From assembly GCA_035578175.1 (NCBI GenBank), contig JAQMRL010000007.1:51117227-51181226 (forward strand): a stretch of 64,000 bases of DNA, given 5' to 3'. Position numbers and translations under genes: made by a program. Below are positions 22,991-34,953 of this stretch, piece by piece. Positions within the stretch are counted from its first letter, which is position 1. The number at the start of each line of letters is the position of its first letter. This stretch comes from Catonia carolina. Taxonomy: Eukaryota > Arthropoda > Insecta > Hemiptera > Achilidae. The notes under the pieces are model-generated. The model worked only from the letters and a program-made list of their open reading frames with translations. It was not told the origin of the DNA and did no database searches.

Positions 22991-23945
22991 AAAAATCTGG
23001 TGTGAAACACTCACACAACTTTCTCTTGCCAATGCAAATGATTAATAATAAACCTAACATTATTAATAAAATATTAGAAATAAACAAAAACTAACCTCAA
23101 AAACATAACCTTATTTTAATCATGAGTGAATGACGCAAAATGACAATCGAACTCAGTTTGGCTTAAAAATACGGAAAATCACGCTTTCACGCTAAACTAG
23201 GCTCTGTAGAGAAAAATGCTCTAAACAAAAGTTGTAGATCTTTTAATTTTCTATAACTTTTATTATATACACTTTTGTCGTAAAATGCATACTAAGACAG
23301 AAATGTTAAAAAAAATCGATTTTTCTCACGTTTTCGTGAGAAAAAAAAACAGAAAATCGCAAATTACCGCTAAAGTAAGCGTTATACAAAAAAATGTTTG
23401 AAACAGAAGTTGTAGGTTTTTAAATTCTCTACAACTTTTATTATATAAGTTTTTGCGCTAAAATTTATATTAAAGCCGTAATCTTAAAAAAACAACGTTT
23501 TTACGTGAAAACAGCCTCACCGAGAATTTCAGCAAACATGGCGCCTACCCTATCTTGTAGAGAATAAAAAATTGAATAAACCAGGCGATTTTAAAAAAAA
23601 TCGTAGGACCAGTTTTTGAGAAAATCGCAAAAAACTGAAAAATTATACGAATAAACTACTACTTCCGGTTGACCGATTTTGATGAAAATGTTCGTGTCGC
23701 GTCCGGTAGTGGTATGTAACTTAAGTTTCAAGTTTCAAGTTCGTACGATGTTCCGTTCTTGAGATATTCTGTTCACACACAGACACACAGACACACACAC
23801 ACACACAGACCAATCGCTAAAAACATGTTTTTTGGGTTCAGGGGGTCTGAAAACGTATAGATCCGGTGAAAACTCGATTTCGAAAAATCGACATGAAAAC
23901 AATACTTTCCTTCCTATATATTCATATAGGCAAGAGAAAGTAAAA
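22991..23945 (-). mobile_element. Family B element, inverted, right arm of the palindrome
   Basis: Reads aaaaatctggtgtgaaacac to ggcaagagaaagtaaaa. It pairs with 21861-22826 across a 164-bp spacer. The main differences are a shorter CA tract and a few substitutions. Confidence 0.88.
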
Positions 23946-24307
23946 AGACTGATCAGGCAATTCGCTTGGAGTTGTCATTGAAAACTTTGTGAAAACCTTA
24001 ACCAGGACCGTTAAACATTATACCAAAACTAATTGAATCTTTATTTCTTTTAAATGGTGTAAAGTATCCACATTCATAATCCAACGTAAGTGTCCATTTA
24101 ACAGTTTACACTTTAATGTACTTAAAAACAAAACAGGTAAAAAATAATAATTATACGACAGAAAAATTTGGAAATATTTGGACATAAATTGACAGAATTT
24201 TGATATTAAATTAAAAAAGAAAATAGGAATAATAAAAATAGCTGTAGCATAAAAAATGAAAATTGTTTGTATGCTAAAGGATAAAACACTTCATTTCCAC
24301 AAATTTA

Positions 24308-24424
24308 ATGATATTTAGGTCATCAGCTAAGAGGTTTGTTTGAACCTCTAGAGACTTTACTAAGTAAAATAAAGAGGAAATGAGGTGGTTTACAATTGCC
24401 TTCCTCACTGAGTGGAAAAGTACT
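24308..24424 (-). mobile_element. Family A retroposon fragment (3' end only)
   Basis: Plus-strand atatttaggtcatcagctaa to actgagtggaaaagtact: the sense-strand 3' third of family A, heavily 5'-truncated. Confidence 0.65.
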
Positions 24425-24524
24425 GATGGTTAGTCACGAAATGACTACTGCGCATGTCCAGTTTCTCTGTTACAATCCTAAAAACATACTGACACTCGTA
24501 GTTCATTGGAATACACTTATTTTA

Positions 24525-24657
24525 TTACTTTCTCTTGCCTATATGAATATATAGGAAGGAAAGTATTGTTTTCATGTCGATTTTTCGAAATCGAGTTTTC
24601 ACCGGATCTATACGTTTTCAGACCCCCTGAACCCAAAAAACATGTTTTTAGCGATTG

Positions 24658-24698
<41 letters not shown>

Positions 24699-25496
24699 TG
24701 TGTGTGTGTGTGTGAACACAATATCTCAAGAACGGAACGTCGTACGAAATTGAAACTTGAAACTTAAGTTACATACCACTACCGGACGCGACACGAACAT
24801 TTTCATCAAAATCGGTCAACCGGAAGTAGTAGTTTATTCGTATAATTTTTCAGTTTTTTGCGATTTTCTCAAAAACTGGTCCTACGATTTTTTTTAAAAT
24901 CGCCTATTTTACTCAATTTTTTATTCTCTACAAGATAGGGTAGGCGCCATGTTTGCTGAAATTCTCGGTGAGGCTGTTTTCACGTAAAAACGTTGTTTTT
25001 TTAAGATTACGGCTTTAATATAAATTTTAGCGCAAAAACTTATATAATAAAAGTTGTAGAGAATTTAAAAACCTACAACTTCTGTTTCAAACATTTTTTT
25101 GTATAACGCTTAGTTTAGCGGTAATTTGCGATTTTCTGTTTTTTTTCTCACGAAAACGTGAGAAAAATCGATTTTTTTAACATTTCGGCCTTAGTATGCA
25201 TTTTACGACAAAAGTGTATATAATAAAAGTTATAGAAAATTAAAAGATCTACAACTTTTGTTTAGAGCATTTTTCTCTACAGAGCCTAGTTTGGCGTGAA
25301 AGCGTGATATTCCGTATTTTTAAGCCAAACTGAGTTCGATTGTCATTTTGTGTCATTCACTCATGATTAAATTAAGGTTATGTTTTTGAGGTTAGTTTTT
25401 GTTTATTTCTAATATTTTATTAATAATGTTAGGTTTATTATTAATCATTTGCATTGGCAAGAGAAAGTTGTGTGAGTGTTACACACCAGATTTTTT
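24525..25496 (+). mobile_element. Family B element, full length
   Basis: Same borders as the 21.9-kb copy. The (tg)n tract is longer here (24660-24714, interrupted by ctg). This tract is what makes apparent ORFs on both strands; no protein is encoded. Confidence 0.88.
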
Positions 25497-25898
25497 TATT
25501 ACGCGACGAGTGTTACAGGAAATATTGTTTTGATTTGGTTATTCGGTTTTTACGTTTTAGGCTAAATTTATACAAATAAAAGTATTTTAATTCGTTAAAA
25601 ATCATTCAGTTTCTTTTCCTTTTAATTCTTCACATTTTATTCGTTATTCTGTAGTGTTGTTATAAATTAGTTATCTATCCGTGTATTATAAGTTTATCAT
25701 GTCGACCGTTAAAATGTAGGGTAAAACAATTCGAAGTGCGGAACGGAATGTTATTTTAAATGTTATTAAGTGTTTTAAAGAAGAATCGAAAATAAACTAT
25801 ATATACTACACAGTTGCATGTTTTTAGAAATGTACGTACTACGCTGGCAGCAGCACATTGCCCACTCTGAGTCCCGGGTTCATCTCGTCATTACATAT

Positions 25899-26192
25899 AA
25901 GTATGCTTATCAGCGTGCTAGGCCCTCTAAAAAGTTTTTACTTTCCACCGTGCAAATGACACCTTCACTTCATTCACCACAGGATCTGGCTGTATAATGA
26001 AATTCATTTACTCTTAGAGAAGATAACTCTGACTAGTGTCTTTTACACCTCTACCTCTTCTGTTCTTAATTGGTTCATTCTTATAATTGCCTGACCATGT
26101 GACTAGAAACAAAACAATTTTTTTGTAGCACTGGAACTAGCAGATCGAGTGCAAATAATTATTTAGCATTACATCTGCCTGTTACGGGCAAC
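25899..26192 (-). mobile_element. Family A retroposon, lacking its 3' end
   Basis: Plus-strand aagtatgcttatcagcgtgc through gcctgttacgggcaac. The tail portion is missing, so this copy was deleted or interrupted after insertion. The adjoining GC-rich ctgagtcccgggttcatctc (25868-25887) could be a SINE head piece. Confidence 0.65.
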
Positions 26193-27413
26193 AAACTTAG
26201 TATGAAGATGAAAAGAAGTCTTTTGCGTGATTGTAAATGATTTCGAATGAGCTCATTTTTAGAGCCCTGATTTAGTTACCACTAAAATTTTGCTAGTTAA
26301 TCTGAGCATTAGTAATACGGATAGCCTATGTGATTTTATTTAGGAGGTATGTTTTTTTTAAATTTAACGCTCAATATTAGGTGTTTGAGGTAGCTTTTAT
26401 GTCTTGATATTTTATGACTGAGTAACACATAATTAATGCTGAGAAGCTACATAATTATAATCTCATTAGTTTTAAAAATTAATATATTTTTTACAGACTA
26501 TCCCCTTAAAATATTTAATAGAATTAACCATTTAAAATTTATAATTAAGTATTAAATTCTAAAATTGTTTGTTAACATGTTTTCTACCTCTTCTCAACAC
26601 ACGGGATATTTCCTTTATGCCTATCCTTTGTCGATTATAATGAAATTAAAATTAGTATGAAGAATTTAAATAATTTACATTTATATAACAATAGAATTTA
26701 ATAATAAACAAATCACGGTAATATATAAATATTTTAAATATTAAACCAAATTAAATAATAATTGCATTAACCTGTTTGTAATGAGAATTCCTGTTACAAA
26801 ATATTTGTAAGTCCAGACTTTATATTAAATATTCTTCTTAAATATTCGTCTTTGATTTGAATTTTAAAAACCGCGTAGGTGTATTTATAGAATTAATTAT
26901 AAAGCATTACAATTAAATTATGAATAACGAATTTACTAGTAAAGTTCAAACAAAATTATTATTATACAAGGAGTCCATTAAAAATAAAACCGTCCGTTCA
27001 AATACAGAGTGCCCTAAACTGAGAAATGATTCGAATGTCAATATTTCCAAATCTAAACACTGGTTGTGCAGTACACCATTTTAAAGGTATTTAAATTTTT
27101 ATTATATAAGTAAAACCAGATTTCAAAAATATTTACGCATTCCAAAATGGAGGCCATAAACGTAATTAGTATGGACACTTACGAAACGCCCTGCCTGTAT
27201 CTTCCTTTCAGCTTATGATATGCCTTTAACAAAACCGTAATAGGTATATATATCTTTTTAAAATAAGATTAGTTTTCCGACAATAAGCCTATATCACAAG
27301 GCCATATTTTAAAACATATTTTAGCAAATGCACAACATACCTTCCCATTTGAAAATTTTGGACTACCTTTATTTTTTCAAATTTGGAAATTTTTGAGACA
27401 AAAATATTATTTT
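26193..27413. other. Intronic spacer without identified features
   Basis: Very AT-rich. No coding or recognised repeat; the 26960-27210 part contains words seen in insect DNA transposons (for example cgaaacgccctgcctgtatc) but no partner repeat is visible. Confidence 0.35.
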
Positions 27414-27975
27414 TACTTTCTCTTGCCCTATATGATTATACAGGGAAATAAAAGTAATGTTTTCATGTAGATTTTTCGAAATCGAGTTTTCACCGGATTC
27501 AGGGCCTACATATTTTCAGATCCCTTGAACCCAAAAAACATATTTTTAGCGATTAGTCTGTGTGTATGTGTGGCTGTGTGTGAACAAAATATATCACGAA
27601 CGGAACATCGTACAAAGTTAAAATTTGAAACTTAAGTTTAGTTCTACTACCGGACCCGATACGAACATTTTCATGAAAATCGGTCCTCCGAAAGTAGTAG
27701 TTTATTCGTGCAATTTTATTAAAACCGGAACGTACGATTTTTTTAAAAATCGCCTTTTTTACGACATTTTTTATGCTCTACAAGGTAGGGTAAGTCCCAT
27801 GACTGCTAAAATTCTTGGGGAGGCTGTGCTCTCGTAGAAAAAAAGGTTTTTTTAAGATTGCGGCCTTAATATGTATTTTAGAGCAAAAGTCTAATATTCA
27901 AAGTTGTAGAACATTTAAAACCTACAACTTTTTTTTCAAAAATTTTGTACAACGCTTAGTTTAGCGGCAATAGTA
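27414..27975 (+). mobile_element. Family B element, 3'-truncated
   Basis: It begins ttttactttctcttgcccta, keeps the landmarks to about taacgcttagtttagcggca, and stops before the caccagattttt end; a family A fragment follows at about 28003. Diverged from the palindrome copies, so older. Confidence 0.75.
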
Positions 27976-28002
27976 ATTTTTTTAAAAATAAAATTGTTAA
28001 AA

Positions 28003-28190
28003 ATGGGATTTTCTCTCAGAGAAGAAACTCTGAACTAGTGTCTTTTACACCCCTACTTCTTCTGTTCTCAAGTGCGTCAAGTGTGTTACTGGGTGACCAT
28101 GTGATCAGAAACAGGACTATTTTATTGTAGCCCTGAAACCAGCAGATCATGTGCAAATAATTTAACACTCCACCTGCCTGTTATGGGCAA
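28003..28190 (-). mobile_element. Family A retroposon, 5' part only
   Basis: Plus-strand ggattttctctcagagaaga to cctgttatgggcaa. The sense-strand 3' half is absent. It abuts a truncated family B copy. Confidence 0.65.
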
Positions 28191-28674
28191 AAATATTACA
28201 TAATATTTTAATATTATTAGCTAATAATAATAATTTAATATGATCAAAATATTATGGATAATATATTTATTTTGCGTTTATTTTCCTGCTTAAATTTTGT
28301 GTTATTTTTATTATATTATAAATTAAAATTTACTGTAGGCCTATTGTGATTTCTAACAAGTAAATTACAATTATACTATAGAATTTAAAATGTTCTTTTA
28401 TTGTATGGAGTAGGCCTACTATTAAGATTTTATTATCTTTTGAACTTTCATCTTGTAGTCACTAATTATTACACAATAAAATAATTAAATTGTTAAAATA
28501 ATTAATTTTAATTCAAGTGAGTTTTATCAGTTATTCTCTCGGCTCATAATTTGTCAATTTTTTAAAAATTGACGTTAAATTGTTTTCTCGTTGAACCTTT
28601 TCATTTTTTTGAAATTTTAAATGTTGTAAAATATTTATGTGCTGATGAAGTATGTGCTTAAAATGTGAGAGTTA
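28191..28674. other. Intronic spacer, AT-rich
   Basis: No coding. A small hairpin gtcaatttttt/aaaaattgac lies near 28552-28573. Confidence 0.4.
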
Positions 28675-28825
28675 GCTGGCCTGTTGCTGAAGTGGTCAAC
28701 GCAACTATGCCAGGCGTCCCGGGTTCAATTCTCGGTAAGATCTGTTATTATTTTTTTTGATCTGTAGAATATCACCGTACCTACGGACAAGCCAAGACCT
28801 ACGTTGGGATCATCACTCAAAAAAA
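28675..28825 (+). mobile_element. tRNA-derived SINE
   Basis: The head gctggcctgttgctgaagtg...gtcaacgcaa holds an A-box-like segment and cccgggttcaattctcgg a B box. It continues through gacctacgttgggatcatca and ends in an A-rich run near 28820. The head is tRNA-like, but the fused body and tail mark it as a SINE. Confidence 0.6.
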
Positions 28826-29089
28826 AGGAAAGTAATTTTATTTTAAAATGTTTGCTATGTGTTTTGGCATTTATAATTTAGGTTATTTAAAATCGTAACG
28901 CTGGCTCGTTGTGAAAAATTACACCTTCAAGCTCATTTTAGAGCAAACAAGCCTCTGTATTTTTTGTAGGGCCTATTTTGAAATCCTCATTCATACCAAT
29001 CATCTACAATTTGATCACGTTGAATTTAAAGCATCGGAACCTTATAAGTGAATTTTTTTAATTAACCTGTTTTCTTATAAACATCTTAT

Positions 29090-29210
29090 TTGTTTAACTT
29101 TTCGTATATAGTCATTTTAGACAACGTAAAGTGACTTCAGTCATCCATTGTGTGTTTTTGTTCTTTGTGGAAGCCCTTGAATTCAATAATCAGTTTTCGA
29201 ATACGGTCGT
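29090..29210 (-). pseudogene. Short LINE pol C-terminal remnant
   Basis: The wording ttgttctttgtggaagccct, gaattcaataatcag parallels 15870-15925 (ttgttcttcttgaaagtcct, atttcaataatcag). Fragment only. Confidence 0.35.
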
Positions 29211-29335
29211 ATTAATTAAACTATTGTCAGATTATCGCTGTTAAATAATTTTGAACGGATTAATGAAGCAAGACGCGGTTATCCAAACTTCGAGATATTC
29301 CTTCAGGAATACCAATATCCATTTTCGGAATTACA

Positions 29336-29878
29336 TTTTTACTTTCTATTACCCTAAATGAAATATAGGAAAGGAAAGTAGCCTATTGTTTTCGTGTCGA
29401 TTTTTCGAAATCGAGTTTCCACCGGAAATACACGTTTCAAGCTTTGTCAACACAAAAAAACATGTTTTTAGCGATTGATCTTTGAGTTCAGTTAGGTACT
29501 TCTAGGGAACCAGATACAAACATTTTCATCAAAATCGGATTATTGGAAGCAGTACGTAGTTCATTCGTGCGATTTTTTACTTTTTAAAACCAGTAAAAAA
29601 TGGATTTTTTAAGATTTAAGGATTTAGTAGCCTAGTGTATGGATTTTACGACAAAAGTGTGTGTACTGGAAATAAAAAAATTAGTCTACGTCTATTTCAA
29701 GAATTTTTTCTAAAGAGCTTAGTTTTGCGTCAATTAGTGATTTTTCATATGTTTAAGTTTTACAAAGGTTAATTTTCATTTAGCGTCATTCATTTATGAT
29801 AAAACGTAGTTTTTATGTTTAGGCCTACTATTTGTATTAGCAAGAGAAAGTCGTGTAAGTGTTTCACACCAGATTTTT
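29336..29878 (+). mobile_element. Family B element, internally deleted (about 540 bp)
   Basis: Both ends are present (ttttactttctattacccta and agcaagagaaagtcgtgtaa...caccagattttt) but about 400 bp of the middle, including the TG tract, is missing. Useful for separating ends needed for mobility from interior. Confidence 0.78.
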
Positions 29879-30053
29879 CTTGGGGAAGTGCAGAAAGAGA
29901 GAGTAAGAGAGCTAATAAAGTTTACACAAATCGCATGCTAAAAAACGAATTCGGTAGTTATTGAAAATCAAAACTTAAACAACAAAGTAAATTAATTTTT
30001 TTCCGAATGTCTTAAACAATAACCGAGTTTTCAACGTGTGTATGTAAGACATA

Positions 30054-31003
30054 CGAGTTGTGGCTATTAAATAACGAGACTGCATTGTAAAAAATTTCAT
30101 TTTTATTTTATACATAATCACTTATTGTCGCTTTCAGTATACACTCCTTCTTTATCCCTACAACACTCCATGCGAATTTTCCATTGTTGGAAACAGTGCT
30201 GGAAGTCATCTTCTGTCAGCTCCTTCAAGACATGTGCCGCTTTCTCTTTTACAACTTCCACAGACTCAAATCTTGTCCCTTTTAATGCAGATTTACCTTA
30301 GCGAACAGGTTGAAGTCACATGGTGCAAGATCTGGTGAATGTTCTAACACTGAGATGCTGTACTTGGCTAGGAACCTCTTGACAGATAATACGGAATGAG
30401 TTGGCGCATTGTCTTGGTGGAGAACCCATGATTTGTCCTTCCACATTTCGGGGCGTTTTTTTCCTTACTCTTTGACGGTGTTTAGAAAGTACCTCAAGGC
30501 AGTAATATTGATTAATTGTTTGACCTTCAGGAACCTAGTGAAGGTACACAATCCCATCAAAAATCAATCCCATGGATATAAAAAAAAAAAACAATCATCA
30601 TTGCTTTAAATTTTGACTTCCTCATTCGACCTCTTTTGCTCTCGGTGAATTTCGGCTCTTCTAGTGCATGGATTGGCGCTTCGTTTCCGGATCATAAGTA
30701 AAATACCACGTTTCATCACATGTTATTATCGTTTCCTAAAAATTTGGGTTATTGTCAATCGCGTACAAAGTGTCAGTACAAACATTTTTGCGAGCTTCAT
30801 TTCAAACATTTTTAAGCGGCACGTGTCCGGAAGGAACTAATAGAAGATGACTTCCAGCACTGTTTCCAACAATGGAAAATTCGCGTGGAGCGTTGTAGGG
30901 ATAGAGAAGGAGCGTATATTGAAGGTGACAATAAGTTATTATGTATAAAATTGAAATAAAATTTTTTACAACGTCAGTTTCGTTATTTAATAGCCACACC
31001 TCG
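30054..31003 (-). mobile_element. Mariner-like transposon with both ends derived from its 3' end (fold-back form)
   Basis: The outer inverted repeats cgag(t/g)tgtggctattaaata lie at both ends with TA at 30052-30053 and 31004-31005. The inverted similarity continues for about 189 bp (30054-30242 versus 30815-31003) and includes the codons for the transposase C terminus on both sides. The normal 5' end and N-terminal coding region are replaced by an inverted copy of the 3' end. Confidence 0.82.
30117..30790 (-). pseudogene. Mariner transposase, catalytic core, broken
   Basis: Reading the minus strand: ITCDETWYFTYDPETKRQSM (first catalytic Asp, about 30670-30735), then KRPEMWKDKSWVLHQDNAPT (second, about 30400-30460), then LEHSPDLAPCDFNLF (third, about 30300-30345), ending EDDFQHCFQQWKIR and a stop near 30118. 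The interval between second and third Asp is about three residues shorter than usual because the PPY before SPDL is missing. Stops and frameshifts between blocks. The first helix-turn-helix region is absent. Confidence 0.78.
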
Positions 31004-31005
31004 TA

Positions 31006-31860
31006 CATACAGAGCTAGTTGGAAGTTCGGATTTCATTATTCTACTGTTACGCATTAAGGTAGTAACCGTCTTTTCACTGCGTGTAGGCTTAAGTTATCA
31101 AGATGTAAATATTTCACTATTTTTTTTCAACTCTAAGAAACAAGTAGCCAATATCTAATTTCTGCTGTCTATTTGATAGAGGATTTAGAAAATGAATGAT
31201 TAGTGAGCGAGTGCTTTCGCATGTACCTAGTTTAGAGATACACTGCAATTCAATTAAATTCTCTTTCATTATCATATTCGAAAATTTAATTAATTTATAA
31301 TTTGCAATTAAATCGGAAGATTTTTATTTTAGTAATCTACGGATGAGAATTGTGTAAACGAAGGTGTGTATGTCACTGCTCGGACTTAGAAGAAAAATCT
31401 AAACCTAACCAGAAGTGACGTCACGTTGTCATGGCAGCTAAATGGTAGGGTGCATCTTCTGTCTCTTGCCACTATTATTTGTGGACTCAGTCTCTCAGCA
31501 TTCTTGTTTTTGTACTTTATTGTTTTGGTAATGGATTAAACTTTTAACGTCTTAATCATTTTGTTTGTTTTTAAGCTTTCTGAAACTTATTTTCTTTGGA
31601 TTATAGAAAAATGATCTAATGTTTTTCGTTTAAAAATAAAATGTTCTTTGGATAATGAAAATTGTAATTACACTTTTTCTAGTAAGTATCATTTATATTT
31701 AAAATTTTAAGTCGGTTTTACTCTTTGCCATAGCGCGGCCGTACTGTTAATATCAGGGGGTTGCGTTATTGAAATTCTGCGATAGGAAGATGCCTCGTTT
31801 TCGAATCGACCATAATGGATCACGTTAATGTCATTTTTCTTCGCGTTGCTTAATCCTTTG
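31006..31860. other. Intronic spacer without identified features
   Basis: AT-rich. A GC-richer phrase near 31408-31450 (gaagtgacgtcacgttgtca) contains a CRE-like tgacgtca, which may be chance. No coding. Confidence 0.35.
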
Positions 31861-31889
31861 CCAATAAGCAATCGTTCTTTCAGAGTGTG

Positions 31890-32470
31890 CCTTCTTTGTG
31901 TAGTTTATGGTATAAGTACCAGACTTATCTAATGTCTTGGTCATCTGATTTTACTTTACCTCCGAATAACCCTTTAATAGAGACGACATCAAATCAATAT
32001 TTTAATTACTTCTTCATGTTTTGCTCACGATTCCTTTCTCCCACAATCTTTTCATTCTTTCGGATTTTTCCTTCTTAAATTGATCAGTTTTGTGGAGTAC
32101 AAGTCTCTTCTTTTCATTCTCTCCCATGAAGATTACTCAGACTTTATTTATTAAAATTTCCCTCTTCTGTATGTCTTCTGTGTCGATTTTTGCATTTTTA
32201 AGGTCATTCAATGTTACTCTGAACCATGTTGGTTTGGTTTTGAGATTTATTATTTTATCGAAAATTTGTTTTGTCAATCTGCCACTGCCTGTTCATTCTT
32301 GCCACATGTCCGAAAAATACAAATCTCCTTTTTCTCATTACATGGATTATGTTTTCAGTTTTCTTGTATACCCTTTGTCCGAACGTTGTCTATTGTAATT
32401 GTCTTCTTCCTGCTTAGGTCCTAGGATGTTCTGAACTATTCTTCTTTCAATGCTAATTATTTAATTGATA
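31890..32470 (-). pseudogene. LINE pol C-terminal region, decayed
   Basis: Minus-strand blocks in order: IERRIVQNILGPKQEEDN (about 32400-32450), a Lys/Arg-rich stretch, DLYFSDMWQE (about 32290-32320), LTKQIFDKIINLKTKPTWFR (about 32220-32280) and DLKNAKIDTEDIQKREI (about 32165-32215). This is the GHxxRM...RLTKxIF...WFKEVKxDL order of the post-RT tail of insect LINEs. Plus-strand ORFs here are antisense shadows. Confidence 0.6.
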
Positions 32471-32539
32471 CCAACTTTCAACATAATTTTAAGTGTTACT
32501 GCTTCAACATTCCTTTTTTAGGTCTATTACAATCTACTT

Positions 32540-32830
32540 CTAAATTTATTGCCGTCCTTTATTTTTTCCTTATTGATTTCTCTGTCAAATCGGTTTTTAT
32601 GGTTTTTTTCAACCATGCATTTTGGTTTTTCTTGTTTTCCGAGAAGTTGATGAGACTTTCGGATAGTCTTCTGTCATTCATTCTTGAAATGTGTCCGTGG
32701 AAAAAGGTCTTCTTTTCCTCATGGTGGTGAAGAGAGTCTTCTGATATAGTTCCTTAGCTGTTTCAATCTCCACTCTCCTTTAATTCCTATTAGCTCTCAT
32801 AATTTTTTTTTTAAATTCATCTTTCAACTT
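32540..32830 (-). pseudogene. Second LINE pol C-terminal fragment
   Basis: The minus strand reads HISRMNDRRLSESLINFSEN and AWLKKTIKTDL, an equivalent region to that at 32165-32320, so a separate insertion or a tandem remnant of the same family. Confidence 0.55.
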
Positions 32831-32855
32831 TTTCCATATCCTCTAACTAACCTTA

Positions 32856-32972
32856 TTTTAAAGTTTATTGTTTTATGACAATGTTGTAATAGGCTAAAGA
32901 AAACGCTTTTATAATATTAATGAACCCATTTATTTTTTTGTTTCGGGCGTTTTATGAGAAAACTACTGGATT
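32856..32972. repeat. Dispersed repeat E, copy 1
   Basis: aaagtttattgttttatgac to gagaaaactactgga; matches 33823-33937 closely in the same orientation, about 967 bp apart. Confidence 0.75.
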
Positions 32973-33079
32973 AGTATCTATAGCCCAATGGTCAAGAACA
33001 TTTTGTCTGAAGAAAATCGGGTAAACATAATTTTTGCACTATCATAAAAATTATGATTAAGCATAAAAAATAAAGAAAC

Positions 33080-33722
33080 ATTAGTATGAAACATCCGCAT
33101 AACTTTCTCTTAACAATGTAAATAAAACTTAATTTTAATCATAAATGGATATTATTATGTAAAATTAAAAACCAACCGCTGTTGTGCTTTTATTTCGATT
33201 AGAAGAATACGGAAGATCTTTAATTGATTAGTTGATGTAGGAAAATGACATAAAATAAAATTGTCATTTTTTAAAAATTTCTATAACTTCATTTATGTAC
33301 GCTTTGACCTAAATTATTTAAGGCTACCATGAAAAAAATTACTAAAAGAGCACACCCCACCTACGAATCATCCGAAGACATGTCGCTTACCCCTATCTTG
33401 TAGAGCACTAAAAATGTAGTAAAAGAGGAGATTTTTAACAAACTCTCAGTAGCTGTTTTTGAGAATCCAAGACAAAAAGGTGAAATATCGAAAGAATAAA
33501 CCACTACTGCCGGTTTACCGATTTTGATGAAAATATTTTAGTCGGGTCCTCTGTTATACCTAACTTCAAAATTTCAACTTCATATGATTTTGAGATATTT
33601 TGTTCTCTCACACAGACCCATCTGTATAAGTAAAAACTTGTTTTCTGAGCTCAGAAAATAAAACGTACATTTTTGGTGAAAATTCTACTTCGGAGTTTGA
33701 CCATAAAACACTATTTTCTTTA
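33080..33722 (-). mobile_element. Family B element, old and shortened
   Basis: Reads gtatgaaacatccgcataac at its left, contains tgtcgcttacccctatcttg and cggtttaccgattttgatga, and ends before the terminal hairpin. Strongly diverged. Confidence 0.6.
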
Positions 33723-33730
33723 TTAATGGT

Positions 33731-34256
33731 TTTTTTTTTGTTTTGTTGTACGTCCGACTAATTTGGAATTACTGCTAATGCAGTCGATGAGAAAGATGCT
33801 AGGCTATGTGAAGATGATATGAAGTTTACTGTTTTGTGACAATGTTGTAATAGGCTAAAGGAAACGCTTTTATAATTTTAATGAACGCATTTATTTTTTT
33901 GTTTCGGGCGTTTTATGAGAAAACTACTAGATGAAAACAACTAGACCCTTTCATGAGACGACGCTTCTCATTGCTGGTGGCAAATTTTTCTAAAGAAAAT
34001 ACCACATAGCTTTCATAAGAAAGTAAACGCATAAAGAAAAAAAACTATCCAGGCCCACTAACTTTTTGTGAAGATTACGAATCCGAAAATCGTTTGTTGT
34101 TATCTCTTGTAGTTTCTGACATTTGGGTGCGATGGACGGACGTACAACGGAAAATGATAGATGCCAATTTTAAAAATTGCCAGACCTAACCGGGAATCAA
34201 ACCCAGGACCGCGGCGTAGAAGCCATTTGCGCTAACCACTACGCCAACGTGCCGCC
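33731..34256 (-). mobile_element. tRNA-derived SINE (family D) interrupted by other repeat sequence
   Basis: The right end read on the minus strand gives a tRNA-like head (cgttggcgtagtggttagcg, B-box-like gggtttgattcccgg). The left end gtccgactaatttggaatta, ctgctaatgcag matches the 3' part of the copy at 17087-17262. The 350-bp middle includes repeat E (33823-33937), so the SINE is probably split by it. Confidence 0.6.
33823..33937. repeat. Dispersed repeat E, copy 2
   Basis: Direct copy of 32856-32972 with a few substitutions, lying inside the interrupted family D SINE. Confidence 0.75.
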
Positions 34257-34853
34257 TTCTTACTAATGGAAAATTTGAAAGTAAGAAAAAACTTTAAAAT
34301 AACAAACTGTAATAACGCCGCCATATAAAATTTCAATGATTTACAAATGAAAGCTCTCTGGGAGTGCAGGCAAAATATTATTTTAATATTATATTAAGTA
34401 AAACTACGCCTACAAAACGAATGAAAGTAGAGTTACTTAATTATTAATCGAAGTACGGTAATATATTTATAACGCAGTACAAAATCTAAAAATAAACTAC
34501 AATAGAATGAATAGTTATTCTAAAAAAGGTTAACAGTTTTGTAGAATAGAAAGAATAAATACGATAAGAAAACAGTAGACCTAATACATTACCAACTAAA
34601 GGGCAAGTAAATCGACTGCACTATATAACTTATGCAAGCCGGGAAAAATGATAACTGATTTATATTTAAATAATCCTGTTATAATTCAAACGATATTCAT
34701 GGGATCTTCAATTGACTTATTACTTATTCATAAACAAACAAGATTATTCCATTACCGCCATTAAAACTGCTATAAAATAATATGGTACGAGCAGTGTCAC
34801 ATTTATATTATTTTTTTATTATTGCATTTAAAATTTTAAAAATCGTATTTATA
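34257..34853. other. Intronic spacer without identified features
   Basis: Very AT-rich, nothing recognised. Confidence 0.35.
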
Positions 34854-34953
34854 AAAATCTGGTGTGAAAACTCTTCCCAATGTAAACAATGAACAATATA
34901 ATTTATTATGTTTAATCATGAGTGAATGTCGCTGAACTAAGCTCTGTAGAAAA
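34854..34953 (-). mobile_element. Family B terminal fragment
   Basis: aaaaatctggtgtgaaaact followed by about 90 bp of the family end, cut off exactly where a second family B end begins (34954). Confidence 0.65.

Noticed and set aside
28675..28745. tRNA gene candidate
   Set aside because: A and B boxes are present but the sequence continues into a SINE body with an A-rich end; no convincing cloverleaf. The same applies to 5823-5883, 17195-17262, 34180-34256 and 57225-57299.
32090..32398. 102-codon plus-strand ORF with hydrophobic segments
   Set aside because: Antisense shadow of a LINE pol C-terminal region on the minus strand.
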